Below are positions 21,861 through 33,050 of a stretch of DNA of 64,000 bases, piece by piece. The translations under genes and the position numbers were made by a program. The notes beneath the pieces were generated by a model. That model was not told where the DNA came from. It searched no databases and was given only the letters and a program-made list of their open reading frames with translations. Origin of the DNA: Aurelia coerulea. Taxonomy: Eukaryota; Cnidaria; Scyphozoa; Semaeostomeae; Ulmaridae. Location: NCBI GenBank assembly GCA_039566865.1, contig CM076961.1:12981501-13045500 (forward strand). Direction: 5' to 3'. The stretch's first letter is position 1, and each line of letters opens with the position of its first letter.

Positions 21861-22913
21861 ATAATTCATTCATTCGTCACCGCAAGCATTTTCGGATCCG
21901 ACAATCGACGCTGGTATCGTGGCGTTTCCTTTTTCAAATTATGCTATTAATTAGTTGTTGTTAACTGGAAAAAACCAACTCACAGTGTGCCCAGGGTGGG
22001 AAAAAATTAATGTTCGAGTTTTTTATTTCAAACCTTCAAGGGATATTTTTCAACTGCATATACCCTGGACTAAAAGGTGCAAAAAACTAGACTTCAAAAT
22101 ATCCATTGAATACTATTGCTCGGCATCTTATTAATTCATATATGCTAAAACAAAGAGCAAACTTCCAATAATTTTCCTTGGGGTTTTCTCAAAATACAGG
22201 TAAATTTTCCCTTTAAGTTTACAGAGTTCTTGGGAAAAATTACTGATGGGATTTTAATTTCAAAGAGAATTTTTTTATCGTGGGTATGAAGCGACACATT
22301 TATATTCGCTGAACAACAAATTAACCAAAATGCAAGATGTCTGATAGTTCCCATTATTCTGTGGAAAATAAATCATCAATGATATTACTACCATTATCGC
22401 AGCAGACTGAAGCATCTGAGACATTAGAGTTTCGGCAAGCTTAGAGTCTAACAGAAAATGTAAAAACATTCCTGATTTGCCAATAATCCATTTGCTCGTC
22501 GCCAGTTTTTGGGGGAAGGTATGTTTGTATTCATCCCCACAGCATCCGAATTTCCGTATATCACGTGGTGTTAGATTGCGTAATGCTTCACGTGATGTTA
22601 GATTACGTATTGTGACTGGTTAATCTCACATATGTAAACAAACATGCTGATCGATTAAAAATGAAATATGTCCCTTTTATGGAATGCTCCTTGTGTAGCC
22701 CTATATCAAGAATGAGCACAAGAATGGAAGGGATTTACTTTGGGCCCATACAGAACGAAAAGGTCTTCATGTCTCCCTTGCTTGGATTAAACCCGGGCCC
22801 CAAATTCAGCTCGCTCTACTCGCATTAAGCGTTGCAATAGAATGGCAGTCCAATAGCCGAAAGCATTTTTAGTCTCATACATTTTTGGTACTCAAGCTTT
22901 CAATTTGTTTCAG
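21861..22913. other. No gene seen
   Basis: Intron preceding the next PARP14-like exon. A local imperfect duplication tcacgtggtgttagattgcg / tcacgtgatgttagattacg is visible at about 22560-22605. Confidence 0.3.
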
Positions 22914-22997
22914 ATGCAGCACAGTTAAAGAGCTCAAAATTGGTAGTGAATGGAAAGAGCCTCCGAACGTTTTACTATGAAAAGGATTGCTTGTCGG
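22914..22997 (+). CDS. PARP14-like gene, exon completing RRM 2
   Basis: This 84-bp exon lies between a strong acceptor (tcaatttgtttcag) and a donor (tgtcgg then gtatgt at 22998), with phase 1 at both ends. It encodes AAQLKSSKLVVNGKSLRTFY, then YEKDCLS. Joined to the exon at 15496 it supplies the alpha2 and beta4 elements of RRM 2 (YAIVKLNN...LVVNGKSL). Joined to the next exon at 33594 it gives ...KDCLS-DKVYEI. Too short to call alone; the call depends on phase and fold continuity with its neighbours. Confidence 0.6.
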
Positions 22998-23240
22998 GTA
23001 TGTATATGATTTGAAATGTAGCTTTGTGGACTATGCACAGGGACAATGATCGTCTTCCAAAGCGATATACAATTTCACAATGCTAACTAAACCAACAGAA
23101 CTAGACTACAAGGAAATGAAGCGATATTTCAAAAAATTAATACATTGATACAGAAAATTAGTAATATAATATATCGATACAAAAGTGGGGAAATGATAGA
23201 TTGTATGCTGGGATTACTTAAAGACAAATGACGAAGATAT

Positions 23241-23663
23241 ACACGTTTTTTTTTATAAGAAACTGGTTTATAAGAAACTAGTACTACGATGACCAAAAAT
23301 TTAAGAAACTCTAGTACTACGCTCAAGAACAGTTAAGAAACTCTAAAACTTTATTTCTGTATGTCTCTCTTATTCTATGTCTCTCTAACAAAGATACATT
23401 CGTCTTTTCTTGACTTTTAACTGCAAAATTGGTAAAGTTTGCCTTGATGTGCATGGCTTCTTCTTGATGACAATGTCAATGCAAAATGGAAGCCTTTTCT
23501 CGAGAAGAAGGCTCAACTTTGAACAATACCGCAATTTTAGGCCCGACAAAATAAGAAACTAATTAAGAAACTTTTACTACTAAAACACCGAAATTTCCAT
23601 GCGAAATTAATAAACTTTTAGTACTAAGTGCTGATCCAAGTTTCTTATATAAAAAAAACGTGT
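23241..23663. mobile_element. TA-flanked MITE with ACACGTTTTTTTTATAAGAAAC ends
   Basis: The left end acacgttttttttttataag and right end cttatataaaaaaaacgtgt are inverted. TA occurs on both sides. At least six taagaaact or agtactaa motifs fill the interior. It is related in motif content to 1376-2300. It has no coding frame. Confidence 0.65.
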
Positions 23664-24339
23664 AAGGTGATTTAAATCAGGGGCCTGGGCAATCTGAATA
23701 TAACCTATTGAATTCCATTGTATTTGATGATATCGAGAGATTAGCAAATCAATTAGACAAATGAAAGCACTAAGCCATCTTTTGTTCTATTTTTAAACTA
23801 GGCGCTATATATCCGTCTTTAAAGGAGGAGTTCTCTCAACAGGTAAACTAATCGAAAAGAGAGCCCCTTCCTCTATCCTAAAATATTTTCAAATTAATCC
23901 GGTTAGATATCCAGCTCCGGCAATTCCAGCTAAATCTAGCAGGCGCCCACCAGGCCACACGATGCGTCAAGCACACACCAGAGCTGGCTGGAAATATTCA
24001 ATTTCGTGAACACGTATCTGCTTTTCATCTGATAAAATAGGAATTGTACAACAGCTTAGAACGATTAACTGTTCAATGAGTAAATTTTTAGCTGCTTTTT
24101 GAAGGAAATTTTCGATGGAGCGTTCTGCAGTTCCATGGGTGATGTATCCCAACATTTAGCATCAAGATATTGAATCGACTTTAGATCATATTGAAGACTG
24201 CTTTTTCGAAAGTAAATATCACCTCTCGTACGCTTGTCATCGAAAGGTCGTCAGGGAGAAGGTTCGAACAACATTATTTTGAAATGTTTTGAGGGACAAA
24301 AAATCAACACGTCGAGAGATTAAATATACGAGGAGGAAA
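23664..24339. other. No gene seen
   Basis: Intronic AT-rich sequence; nothing with recognisable content. Confidence 0.3.
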
Positions 24340-24535
24340 TTAAACAACAGAAGGTGGAGCAGGCGTCTCATTCTTTTCTTTGAGTTCATCAATTGACTTG
24401 CTCCGGAATATACGAGATATTCTATTTCACTAACTCGCTGGTCAGATTACGCTTTTAGAAATTAGGCCGTCGTGGGGCGAATAAATACAAGAACCGAACG
24501 CTTTGAGTTAATTTTCTATCCCAGTTGTCTAAAGT
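24340..24535 (+). pseudogene. Small jockey/RTE-like LINE C-terminal relic
   Basis: Read across frame shifts, the sequence gives RRWSRRLILFFEFIN, then APEYTRYSIS, then VGRINTRTERFELIFYP. The same block occurs in the copy at 9343-10814 (RRWSRRLILFYKFANNLTPDYTRDSIP). Only about 65 codons survive, so this is a short fossil. Confidence 0.6.
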
Positions 24536-25193
24536 TTTGCTTCTGAGATCAGGAAATCACCTACAGTAAGCTCAATCGAAAATAGACTCTCTTTTCTTGC
24601 GGCTGGTGTAATTTGCATAAACCAGGTTGCATAATGCAGGTTGCAGTTTGCATAAAGCAGGTTGCAGGTTATCATTTATGGTCATGGGCTGTAAAGCCAC
24701 AACAACAGGCCATTTCTTCAATGAAGCTAAAATGTCAGTCTCACGGAGGTTGTCATGAGTTTGCATGTTTTTGAATTACTAATAATGAGATAAGCAGATC
24801 AATGCAGTCAGATATTGTGTGTCTGCGTGATTTCTTTGTTCTATCTATAGAGGAGCCTATTTACCATTGCAGACTTGCTTTAACTATTTACAATCCAAGG
24901 TAATGCAACGACTTGCTGTCAATGGGGATGTGATTTGGTTATGGTTTGGAGGAAATTTTGATGAGCTGGACGTTTATACGTATTATTTAGCCTTTTATAA
25001 ATACGTATTCGCATCAGATTCAAAAGCATAAGATGATGAATAAGATCTGCCCTGAAAGCCTTTGGGATAGATATAAAACAAGAAACACGTAGTCAAATAT
25101 AGACAAGAAACTGCACGGATATTCAAATTCCGAGATATAATCTTGAGTACTCAAAGGCAAGCTTTCGCTACTCGGCTCTGCTCCTGAGAATTT
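24536..25193. other. No gene seen; short tandem phrase
   Basis: At about 24610-24670 the phrase gcataa(a)(c/g)caggttgca is repeated about four times with variation (gcataaaccaggttgcataatgcaggttgcagtttgcataaagcaggttgcagg). Otherwise featureless intron. Confidence 0.4.
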
Positions 25194-25197
25194 TTAA

Positions 25198-26078
25198 CCC
25201 TATTCTACATGGGTAAATCAAGCACCACTGAGGGGGAGGGCTAAAAAAGCCTCCCCAGATTTTCTAGGCAACCGTAGTGCCTATGGCAACGCAATGTACT
25301 ACGCATGATTACCAAGCAATTATGATTCTAAAAATAGCATCATATGCTAATTAGGCACATGATCCGTTGCTAGGCAACGCAAAAAACAATGAAAATTTGC
25401 TGATTTTGGCTCTACTTCTAAAAATGTAATATTTTCAACCAAAAATGGTCAGTGAATAACTTTGAAGTTATAAATATGATACACATTGATTGTTCTAAAT
25501 GAAAACTGTCAAAATTTTATTTTCTTAATTCTATTGTTATCACAACTGTCAATCAAAGTCATGGTTGATACCTAAACAAATTAGCTGATGCCTTATTGGC
25601 ATTTTAGATACGTTGTTAGTAATGACAACGATATGAAATTGATCTTGAATTGTTAATTAGTCAATTTTGATCATAATACACTACATATTGCATATGTTTA
25701 TTATAAATATGACGTCAAATATAAGTATGACGTCATAGATCTTAAATTTTGCTGATGTCAGCAAAATATAGAAATTTATATATCAATTTAAAGTAGACTT
25801 CAAGACAAATTGATTTGTACCAATTGCATTGAAAGCAGATGCGTATGAGAAAAGTTATGCGTGTTTTACTGATTTTCTGAGAGACCTGTTGCCAAGTATG
25901 GGCATGTCATAGTCACGTGACCAATTATATAACAATGAACTATTGTTAATTTGATGCAATATTAAATTTGATTAAAAATCACCCAAGTTCCAGTCTTTTA
26001 TCATGCTTAGTTTAAGAGTAATTACAGGAAGTATGATTAGGGGGGGGGGCCTTTTTTGCCCCCTCATGTAGAATAGGG
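25198..26078. mobile_element. piggyBac-like MITE, copy B (TTAA target duplication)
   Basis: TTAA at 25194-25197 and 26079-26082 flanks ends CCCTATTCTACATG and CATGTAGAATAGGG, a perfect 14-bp inverted repeat. Inside each end is a small palindrome: gggggagggctaaaaaagcc... at about 25230 and gggggggggccttttttgcc... at about 26041. It is 881 bp, the longest copy in the window. The interior includes tgacgtca palindromes. No transposase was seen. Confidence 0.8.
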
Positions 26079-26216
26079 TTAAAGAACAACTATAGTAGAG
26101 GGGATGTAATTCTAATTTCATTTAGCGTATTTTTTCATAGACCTTGTATTGCTTTTCATTGTAAATTAGGTATGTTAATTTCTTTTGTTCTTAGTGTAGT
26201 TTAGTGGTTCCTTTAA

Positions 26217-26377
26217 AGGGAATAGACATAGCTATATATCGTAGCCGCTTAAAAGAAACGCCCACAAACCCATTGTTAATTTACCTGCACAATGAAACCG
26301 GATGCGTCAAAGTGGTCGAGTACAATAGATTATATTTTTGACCTGCCCGGGCCAGCTTTTAACTATGTCGACTACCT
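26217..26377. mobile_element. TTAA-flanked 161-bp MITE (AGGGAATAGAC ends), copy 1
   Basis: TTAA at 26213-26216 and 26378-26381 flanks AGGGAATAGACATAGC and a right end complementary to it (CTATGTCGACTACCT). The interior phrase acaatgaaaccggatgcgtcaaagtgg also occurs in a second copy at 48331-48501. It is short and non-coding. Confidence 0.7.
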
Positions 26378-26474
26378 TTAATTTTACTTTACTTTAAACA
26401 GGTCAGTTTGAAAAATATGTTTACATGAAACTTTGTAACCTGTATAAATATCTTAAAATGAATTAAAATGAAAA

Positions 26475-26720
26475 CTATTGTTTTCAAATCAATAAATGGT
26501 CTCGTGCCCACTTACCTCTCAACTCTTTTCACAAGAAACTCGACTTGGGAGATTGTAAATTTGAGATATTGTAAAACTGACTTGCTTGCTCCACGAATGA
26601 AAACGAGCAATGGCCAAAAAGCATTTTCGTTCCGTGGATGAAAGGTTTGGAATGAATTAGAACATGAGGTCAAGCTAGCCCCCTTTCTATCTACACTTAC
26701 CTCACATAAGTATTGCACCA
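26475..26720 (+). pseudogene. L2-like LINE C-terminal relic
   Basis: Reading across shifts gives FKSINGLVPTYLSTLF, a stretch like KTDLLAPRMKTSNGQKAFSF, then RGMK and a trace of VWNELE. This is the conserved C-terminal segment seen in the L2-like copies (compare RNTETDLRLPKKKSSNGQKC, FSYRGAKIWNDL near 58850). It is only the end of the ORF and has stops. Confidence 0.65.
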
Positions 26721-26768
26721 CCTTACCCAAAATGGCGCCCGAAAGTGTCTTTCAGCCCAATCAACAAA
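26691..26768. repeat. Inverted copy of 30906-30982; paralogous empty site
   Basis: This 78-bp stretch (ctacacttacctcacataag ... cagcccaatcaacaaa) is the reverse complement of 30906-30982. In this copy the neighbouring text cacgcccgacaacacc follows directly. In the other copy the complement ggtgttgtcgggcgtg lies at 29240-29255, separated from its partner by the 1.65-kb foldback. This site therefore shows the pre-insertion state. Confidence 0.7.
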
Positions 26769-29256
26769 CACGCCCGACAACACCTTTCTCGAGGAGTTCA
26801 GCCTCGCTTTGATGCCCCTATACAAATGTATAGGAAAATGACCGGAAGTGAATATTTTCGTCGACTTTGAACGTTTCATGCAGTGATGCGGTGTGATTTT
26901 TCCGCGTTAATTTAATCTTAAAAGGTAGTGAATTTATCTAAGAAATGTTTAAAACTAAAATCGTTTTGATTTAAACTTCCCGGTAAACTCCACGCAATTT
27001 GACAGGAGTGATGGTCTTATTTTAAGAGATTTTCATCCGTATTTGGGCAAATTTTTCGAATTCATTGTCTTTGTTGAAGTAAAAAGCGCCTTGAAAGCCA
27101 TGACATTTAGAAAATCTCGTAGATCGTAGAAATTGTTTTGAAGCGGCGTGGTCTGCTTGCTGCTTGCTTTCAAGAAAACCCTTTAATTCTGATAGGAAAC
27201 GAAGCAATAAACCAATATGCAGAGCACTAGCGATCCTTTTACTGCCAGTGAAGGACAAGAGATGCTTTCATGTTTTCAAATAATTCTCCAACCCGCCAGA
27301 AAGAAAGAGACAAGAAGAAGCAGCTTCCAACGAAAGAACTCGGATATTTATGGATCAAGAACTAAAACCGTTTTGTTTATGATGGCATATGTCTTTGATG
27401 GACAAATGGATAGCAAATTATAGAAAATATGTTATTTGTACTGGGCAAGTTCCTCTCATTGATGGAGCAACTCAATGCAGTCTGGAAATCTTCTCTTGTT
27501 GGCTCTAAAAACTCACAGACAAGGAAGATAGGGAAGGATGCTGTCTATTGAAATTTCAATGACTATTTCTGAATGGACAACGGCAATAACTGCTTTTTGG
27601 TAATTTTCAGAAACTCATGAATAAGCATGGCATTTCACCTACAGGGTGAAACGGGCGAGCTTTGTCTTTGTCTTTGCAAACAATTGTCTTTGCAGATCAA
27701 ATTCAGAATAAGTTTCAGACTGTTTCAGAATTGGAAGCATTAAAATTTCAATTTTGTGATGATTCAATTGCTATTATCTTACCATCTTCCTATCATCAGA
27801 GTAAAATCATCAGAGTATCAATTATTGGATTACTCAATTTTTTTATATATCATAATATTGTTTTTCATTGAATGCTTTGTTTGCAACAGTCATGTTCCAT
27901 CAGTTTTGCATCAGTATTCAGGCATCAGGCATTGAAAAAGCAAGAATTGCAGTCTTTTGTGGTTGTTGTCAAATGCTGCTTCAAGGTTGGGCTTGATTGG
28001 TAAAGGATAATCTTGTTCTGTTTGGGTCCTAAAATAAAACAGAGACAATATTATTTCCTCCTACTAGAACTGTTTGCTGCATAGCAAATTTCACTTTGTC
28101 TCATAGAGAATTGCATGTACAAAAAAGAGCAGCAAACCAAAATAGGAGATGTCTTTGCAAACTTAAATCAGAGCAAAAATACCCTGCTCAAGAAAAAGAA
28201 AACAGATTTAAAGGCAAATAATTGCAGTAAACTATCGTTTTTATAGGCAAAATAATCAAAGCTGATAATTTTTTGTACAAGGTAGCCTTGATAACATTGT
28301 TTTAGTAAGCAAATCTCCTATTTCTAGGTCAGAGCTTCCCCATTAGTCTTGAAGAAAATAAGCAACAATGCAACTTTATGTTTGTTTACAGTTAGGCCAA
28401 ACCCGACGAAAAGTTCTCTGAGAGCGAAGTCAAAGTTTTGTAATTATTTTCATTGCTCTGGTGGCCAAAACAGCTAGCAAGTACTCTAAAATACTTTCAT
28501 TTCTGAAAACATCAGATTAAGTTCGAAAGTGATACATTCAACCAAGGTTAACGTTTGTTTTCTGACTAAAAAGCAGACAAGTTTGTGAAAGGAAGCAAGT
28601 AAAGTTAACGAAGATTAGATGGTCATGGCTCTCGAGGAAAAATTGCCTTTGAAAATTGTGGGAAACCGGCAAAGGCTACAGCAAAACAGGCAACATTCCT
28701 ACAAACTAGATGCTTACAGCTATTGCGTTATATCTCCAAAATGAGAATTCCTGTCTTAGTTTAGAAAATATTGGAGTTTGAAAAAATTTTGGTTAAATTT
28801 AGGCCAACAAAAGTTCATTTTCTTGAAACTGCAAGCCGAAGTTCAAGACGAGAAAAAGACAAGTTTATTTCGTCAAAAATTGGCGAAAGGTGGCAAAATA
28901 GGACAAAACCACATCGAGGAATCCAAAACTTTCAACAAAATTTCCATGAAACAAAGGAAAAACGTTAAATTTATGATAAAGTCTGCTTACCTGCTGTGCT
29001 GAATCCCAAGTTTGTAAACAGAGTTGTCCACGGCCTTTGAAAAATATGAAAAACCAAGAAGCTCTGAGTCCAAAATGCTCAAAGAACTTGAAAGAGCGAA
29101 GATACAGCTATTGCGTTATATCTCGATATTTTGCTTTGGGACACTTGGGACGTCTGCTGACGCCATTTATCACAAAATTTTACTTTCGCGCCACAGCTTT
29201 CTTGCAAAAGAGGCCGGAAGTGACGTCAGAATTCAGGCTTGGTGTTGTCGGGCGTG
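26769..29256. other. Intron sequence, no gene seen
   Basis: There is a purine-rich region at 28380-29040. The phrase acagctattgcgttatatctc recurs at about 28717 and 29103. The frames at 28771-29002 and 29024-29291 have no recognisable family content and occur in overlapping frames, so I do not call a gene. Confidence 0.3.
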
Positions 29257-30910
29257 AACAAAATTTGCATAACAAAGGCATCAGCATTTAAGGGTTTCTC
29301 TACCGGGTGTTTCGGCAGGAAAATAATTTGTAATTCATTTGCTTTTCATTCATAAGTAAAATGAAACGTTATTTTGTTGTTTTCTTTGATAAATTAGCAA
29401 AAACCTCCGGACAACACTGCACAAGATTTTCGGAGCGTAGCTGAAGGAGTAGGCCAAAACAACATGAGAAACGGATAGATATCTGGGGGCAAAGATAACA
29501 ACATTTTAGTGTTTTCAAATTAGGATTCTACAAAATTTATCGCTATGACAAAAGTTTTCCGTGAGGAATGCAAGAAGGATAAACGCAAAGGGAAAACGGA
29601 AAGAAACCATTTCAAGGTTACATGGAATATGGCAATGTAGTATGGTCTCCGTGGTACAAAAAAGATGTACAAATAATTGACAATGTGCAAAAACGAGCTT
29701 GCAAAGCTGTGGCCGGTTTGAGAAATCTTGAATATGAGGAGCGCTTGAAAGAACTAATTTCTCTTGTATACAGCAGACTACGGGGGGACCTCATTGAAAT
29801 CTATAAGTACACACATGATTGCTATGATACTAAGAGTTTATTTGAGATACAAGAAGATAATATAACAAGAGGAAATGATTTAAAGATTAAAAAACAAAGA
29901 TGCCGAAGAGATGTTCGAAAAAGATTTTTCAGTGTTAGGATTACCGACATTTGGAACAAATTACCAAACAGCATAGTTAATGCGAGTTCATTGTGTTTAT
30001 TCGAAATAAAAATTGATAATTTATTCGGTGACACGAAGTACCTAATGGACAGATCAGAAATGATTTCAAATATCTGAGTATCATATAAATTAAGACAAGG
30101 GGATGTTCCGGAAAAATTGAGACAAGTCATACTTTTCAAATTTTTCCAAGCTTGATTCGGTTTTCGTCCCAACCACAGGGCATGCTGGGTTTCTTTCCAT
30201 CGCGCATGGCCTCCAATGTTTTAACTTGCATGTTTTTCAGGAGCATCCCCTACCTAACAACAACAATTAGATTTGAAGCGATCTGTAACAGGCTTATAGC
30301 CTACATTACAGCATTTGTTATGTTATGTTAAGGTAAGAATATCCTTGATATTACTTTTATCACGTTAACATTAATTTTGCTTCCTGGAAGACTTTAGGCA
30401 GGTGGTTGACACTTAAATATGTGGATTTTGATGTGCTTAACAAAGTCGCTACTGTTTAATTTAGTTTTTAGGTAATTTTGAAATTTAACAAGTGACTGGA
30501 GCATGTTTTTTTAACGTTACTCCTTCTTAGAGAAATTCAAGTTCAGTTACATTGAATGACGGCCTTGCTATTTATTTGAAATTTCTTCTTTTATCACATT
30601 CAAAGTGGAAAACTTTTGTCATAGCGATAAAGTTCGTAGAATCCTAATTTGAAAACACTAAAATGTTGTTATCTTTGCCCCCAGATATCTATCCGTTTCT
30701 CATTTTGTTTTGGCCTACTCCTTCAGCTACGCTCCCAAAATCTTGTGCAGTGTTGTCCGGAGGTTTTTGCTAATTTATCAAAGAAACCAACAAAATAACG
30801 TTTCATTTTACTTATGAATGAAAAGCAAATGAATTAAAAATTATTTTCCTGCCGAAACACCCGGTAGAGAAACCCTTAAATGCTGATGCCTTTGTTATGC
30901 AAATTTTGTT
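29257..30910. mobile_element. 1.65-kb foldback element carrying a LINE fragment
   Basis: Arms of about 304 bp (29257-29560 and 30607-30910) are reverse complements with few mismatches. They start aacaaaatttgcataacaaa and end with its complement. Comparison with the empty site at 26691-26790 shows the flanks ggtgttgtcgggcgtg and gattgggctgaaagac joined in the absence of the element. The interior holds an RT C-terminal relic (29622-30077) and no transposase. Likely a non-autonomous DNA element with long terminal inverted repeats. Confidence 0.75.
29622..30077 (+). pseudogene. LINE RT C-terminal fragment inside the foldback
   Basis: The uninterrupted frame reads MEYGNVVWSPWYKKDVQIID, then VQKRACKAVAGLRNLEYEER, YSRLRGDLIEIYKYTHDCYD and FFSVRITDIWNKLPNSIVNA. 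This is the region after the RT palm in L2/CR1-type LINEs ('LEYxxxVWSPxxxKDIxxIExVQRRAxK'). The RT palm and endonuclease are absent. The 152-codon frame without stops, lying between long inverted arms, suggests capture or insertion not very long ago. Confidence 0.75.
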
Positions 30911-31184
30911 GATTGGGCTGAAAGACACTTTCGGGCGCCATTTTGGACAAGGTGGTGCAATACTTATGTGAGGTAAGTGTAGTGTTGGCTGATGGGGCCA
31001 CTGTGTATAAAGAATATAAAATGAAGGAATAAATGAATCATGCATTGAGACTTTCAGGAATTGAGTCCATATAAATAGCTAAGCGTTAGCGCTATTCTGA
31101 ATTTTTGCCGACGAAAGGCGACGTGTAGACGAAAGGCTTCTTAATACTTGAAGTATCCTCAGGAGTTTATTTGGTTTAATCTAA
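30911..31184. other. No gene seen
   Basis: After the 26691-like flank (to 30982) there is plain AT-rich intron up to the next MITE. Confidence 0.35.
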
Positions 31185-31924
31185 CCCTATCAGGCCTAGG
31201 GTATTTGATGCTCTAGGATGAATAGGGGGGCTGATTCACCCCCCCTCCTCTCCTGTTTTATTTCCGTTCTGAACGATGTAGAGCCTTGAAACTTGGCATG
31301 TGCATAGTACATCACGAGCTGAACCCAAAAATGAATTATATTATTAGTTTTGTCACGTGACGTGGTCATGACGTCACAATAATGAATTTTCAAAGTCAAT
31401 AGGGTTCAATGCTAAAAATTTTAAATCGTTGATTGTGAGAAAACGAAAGGCAATAAGGACATGGGTCCAATTTTAGTGTGCTCTATGGTTGAACAGCTTT
31501 TGCTTTGCAAAGAAAAATTTGTAAAAAGTGATGACGTAATCACACAAGAATTGGAAGAATGTGCCCATGCGTACAGCCAAAATACGCATAATCATACGTT
31601 TAAATTACAAACAATTTATGCAGTTGGAAAGAGGGTGTAAAGTACCATATATTCCTCAAATTTCATTGTTTTCCTGCATTTGCTGTAGATTTTACTAGCA
31701 GTTATTGAAATTTTGCACAGAAATCTCTCAAAAATTGATCGCGGGGAAAAATTGACCCCGGGAATGAATTTAATTTTTCTAAAAAGTTCATTTCTGATTA
31801 TAAGAAGGATAACAACTAAAAGTCAGAAAGTGTCAGCGTTGTAAGTGCACTTGGTAAAAATCCACAGAAGAAAAGCCTCTAGTGGGGCTGATTCAGCCCC
31901 CCCCTCCCCCTAGACTTGGTAGGG
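31185..31924. mobile_element. piggyBac-like MITE, copy C
   Basis: Ends CCCTATCAGGCCTAGGG and a right end TAGACTTGGTAGGG are flanked by CTAA (31181-31184, presumed mutated TTAA) and TTAA (31925-31928). Just inside are ggggggctgattcacccccc (about 31225) and ggggctgattcagcccccc (about 31884), strikingly similar small palindromes at both ends. It is 740 bp and non-coding. Confidence 0.7.
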
Positions 31925-31928
31925 TTAA

Positions 31929-32304
31929 AAAGCGATTAAATCACAACTTTTATTTTTGATTGAAAATAAGTTGATATTGGTCTTGAGCAGGCTTTTTATA
32001 CTGCCTCAATGCCTTTAAGGAAGTGCTGCACCCCAGGGGAGGGATACTTCCATTGTGACATGACAGGGGGTCCATCCACGGTTAAAGAGGGCCAAAGCAA
32101 AAATTTTGAAAGATACCCTCAAATCGTAGTATCTTTTTAAAGACACCCTGAAATGGTAGTTCGTGGACCTAAAATTTGGCCATTTGGTAGCATCTGGTAG
32201 CGAGAACTTTCTGCAGTTTTTCAAAATTTTCTATCGTGAAAACTGATTGAACAAAGCAACAAAACTTCAAAATTCAATTACAATTATTGCTACAACGACC
32301 ATAT
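31929..32304. other. No gene seen
   Basis: Intronic sequence. Imperfect short repeats gataccctcaaatcgtagtatcttttt and gacaccctgaaatggtagttc occur near 32112-32165. Confidence 0.3.
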
Positions 32305-32411
32305 TGAAGGTGAAGGTGAAGGTGAAGGTGAAGGTGAAGGTGAAGGTGAAGGTGAAGGTGAAGGTGAAGGTGAAGGTGAAGGTGAAGGTGAAGGTGAAGG
32401 TGAAGGTGAAG
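32305..32411. repeat. (GGTGAA)n hexanucleotide repeat
   Basis: About 17 uninterrupted ggtgaa units. On the minus strand this is the 3' tail of the SINE. The plus-strand frame through it would encode alternating Val-Lys and is not a gene. Confidence 0.9.
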
Positions 32412-32459
32412 TTGCGTTTGTCAGCGCCAAGCGTTGGGATCGCAGATATAGAGCAGACC

Positions 32460-32924
32460 TACAGTAAAAACCCGTGTATAAGAACCTAGTGGATTAAGAA
32501 CCTGCAGGCTGAAATTTTCCAATTAAACCTCAATAAGAACCCATTCAGCCAGGAATTTAAATAGGTTCTTATTTTTAGAGAGCATGGGGTATTATTCACA
32601 ACAGAAGTTTGTGGAAGAATAAAAATGTTTACGTTACCTGATGAGAAGCTTTTGAAAGATTTTCTCTGGATTAGATAAACATTTCGGATTCTTCCACAAA
32701 TTTCTGTTGGGGAATATCTCACAAACTCAAGTGATGTGAACTGACAGTAAATAATAGGCCTGAAGTTTGAATCTGAAGAAAAGAAATTCCTGAAAGCCAT
32801 GAATAAAATAAGAACCAATTTAAGAACCTGAACAGCCTCATTTCCCACTAAATACCCAAAACATAAGAACCTAGTTAGGCTGACTTGCAAAATTGTAGCT
32901 TCTTATGCGCGCGTTTTTACTGTA
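32460..32924. mobile_element. TA-flanked MITE (TACAGTAAAAAC ends) inside the SINE
   Basis: The left end tacagtaaaaacccgtgtat aagaacc and right end ttcttatgcgcgcgtttttactgta are inverted repeats, and TA lies at both borders. The SINE body continues on both sides, which fixes the insertion order. The element has many aagaacct motifs but no transposase. Confidence 0.75.
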
Positions 32925-33050
32925 ATCGAGTCCGCGACCCCTTGTCATGACGCTCAATTAGTAGGGTCCTACCGGGTATCGAACCCACTCCACCTGACTG
33001 TTCTGGCTGCAAAGTCAGAGGATTACACCACTGCGCCACAACACCTTCAG

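Larger units (their letters stand above)
32305..33050 (-). mobile_element. tRNA-derived SINE with hexamer tail, split by a MITE
   Basis: Read on the minus strand from about 33050, the head carries a tRNA-like A box (tggcgcagtggt, complement at 33027-33038) and B box (ggttcgatacc, complement at 32975-32985). Spacing of about 45 bp is right for a pol III internal promoter. The body continues to 32925, is interrupted by the element 32460-32924, resumes 32459-32412 and ends in a (CTTCAC)n tail. It does not fold into a full tRNA with aminoacyl stem, so a SINE is preferred over a tRNA gene. Confidence 0.65.

Noticed and set aside
28771..29291. Overlapping 65-84 codon plus-strand frames
   Set aside because: Three frames open at once in a purine-rich stretch, without domain content or splice-site support.
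32247..32489. 80-codon plus-strand frame with alternating Val-Lys
   Set aside because: It is the (GGTGAA)n SINE tail read in frame; no conserved protein content.
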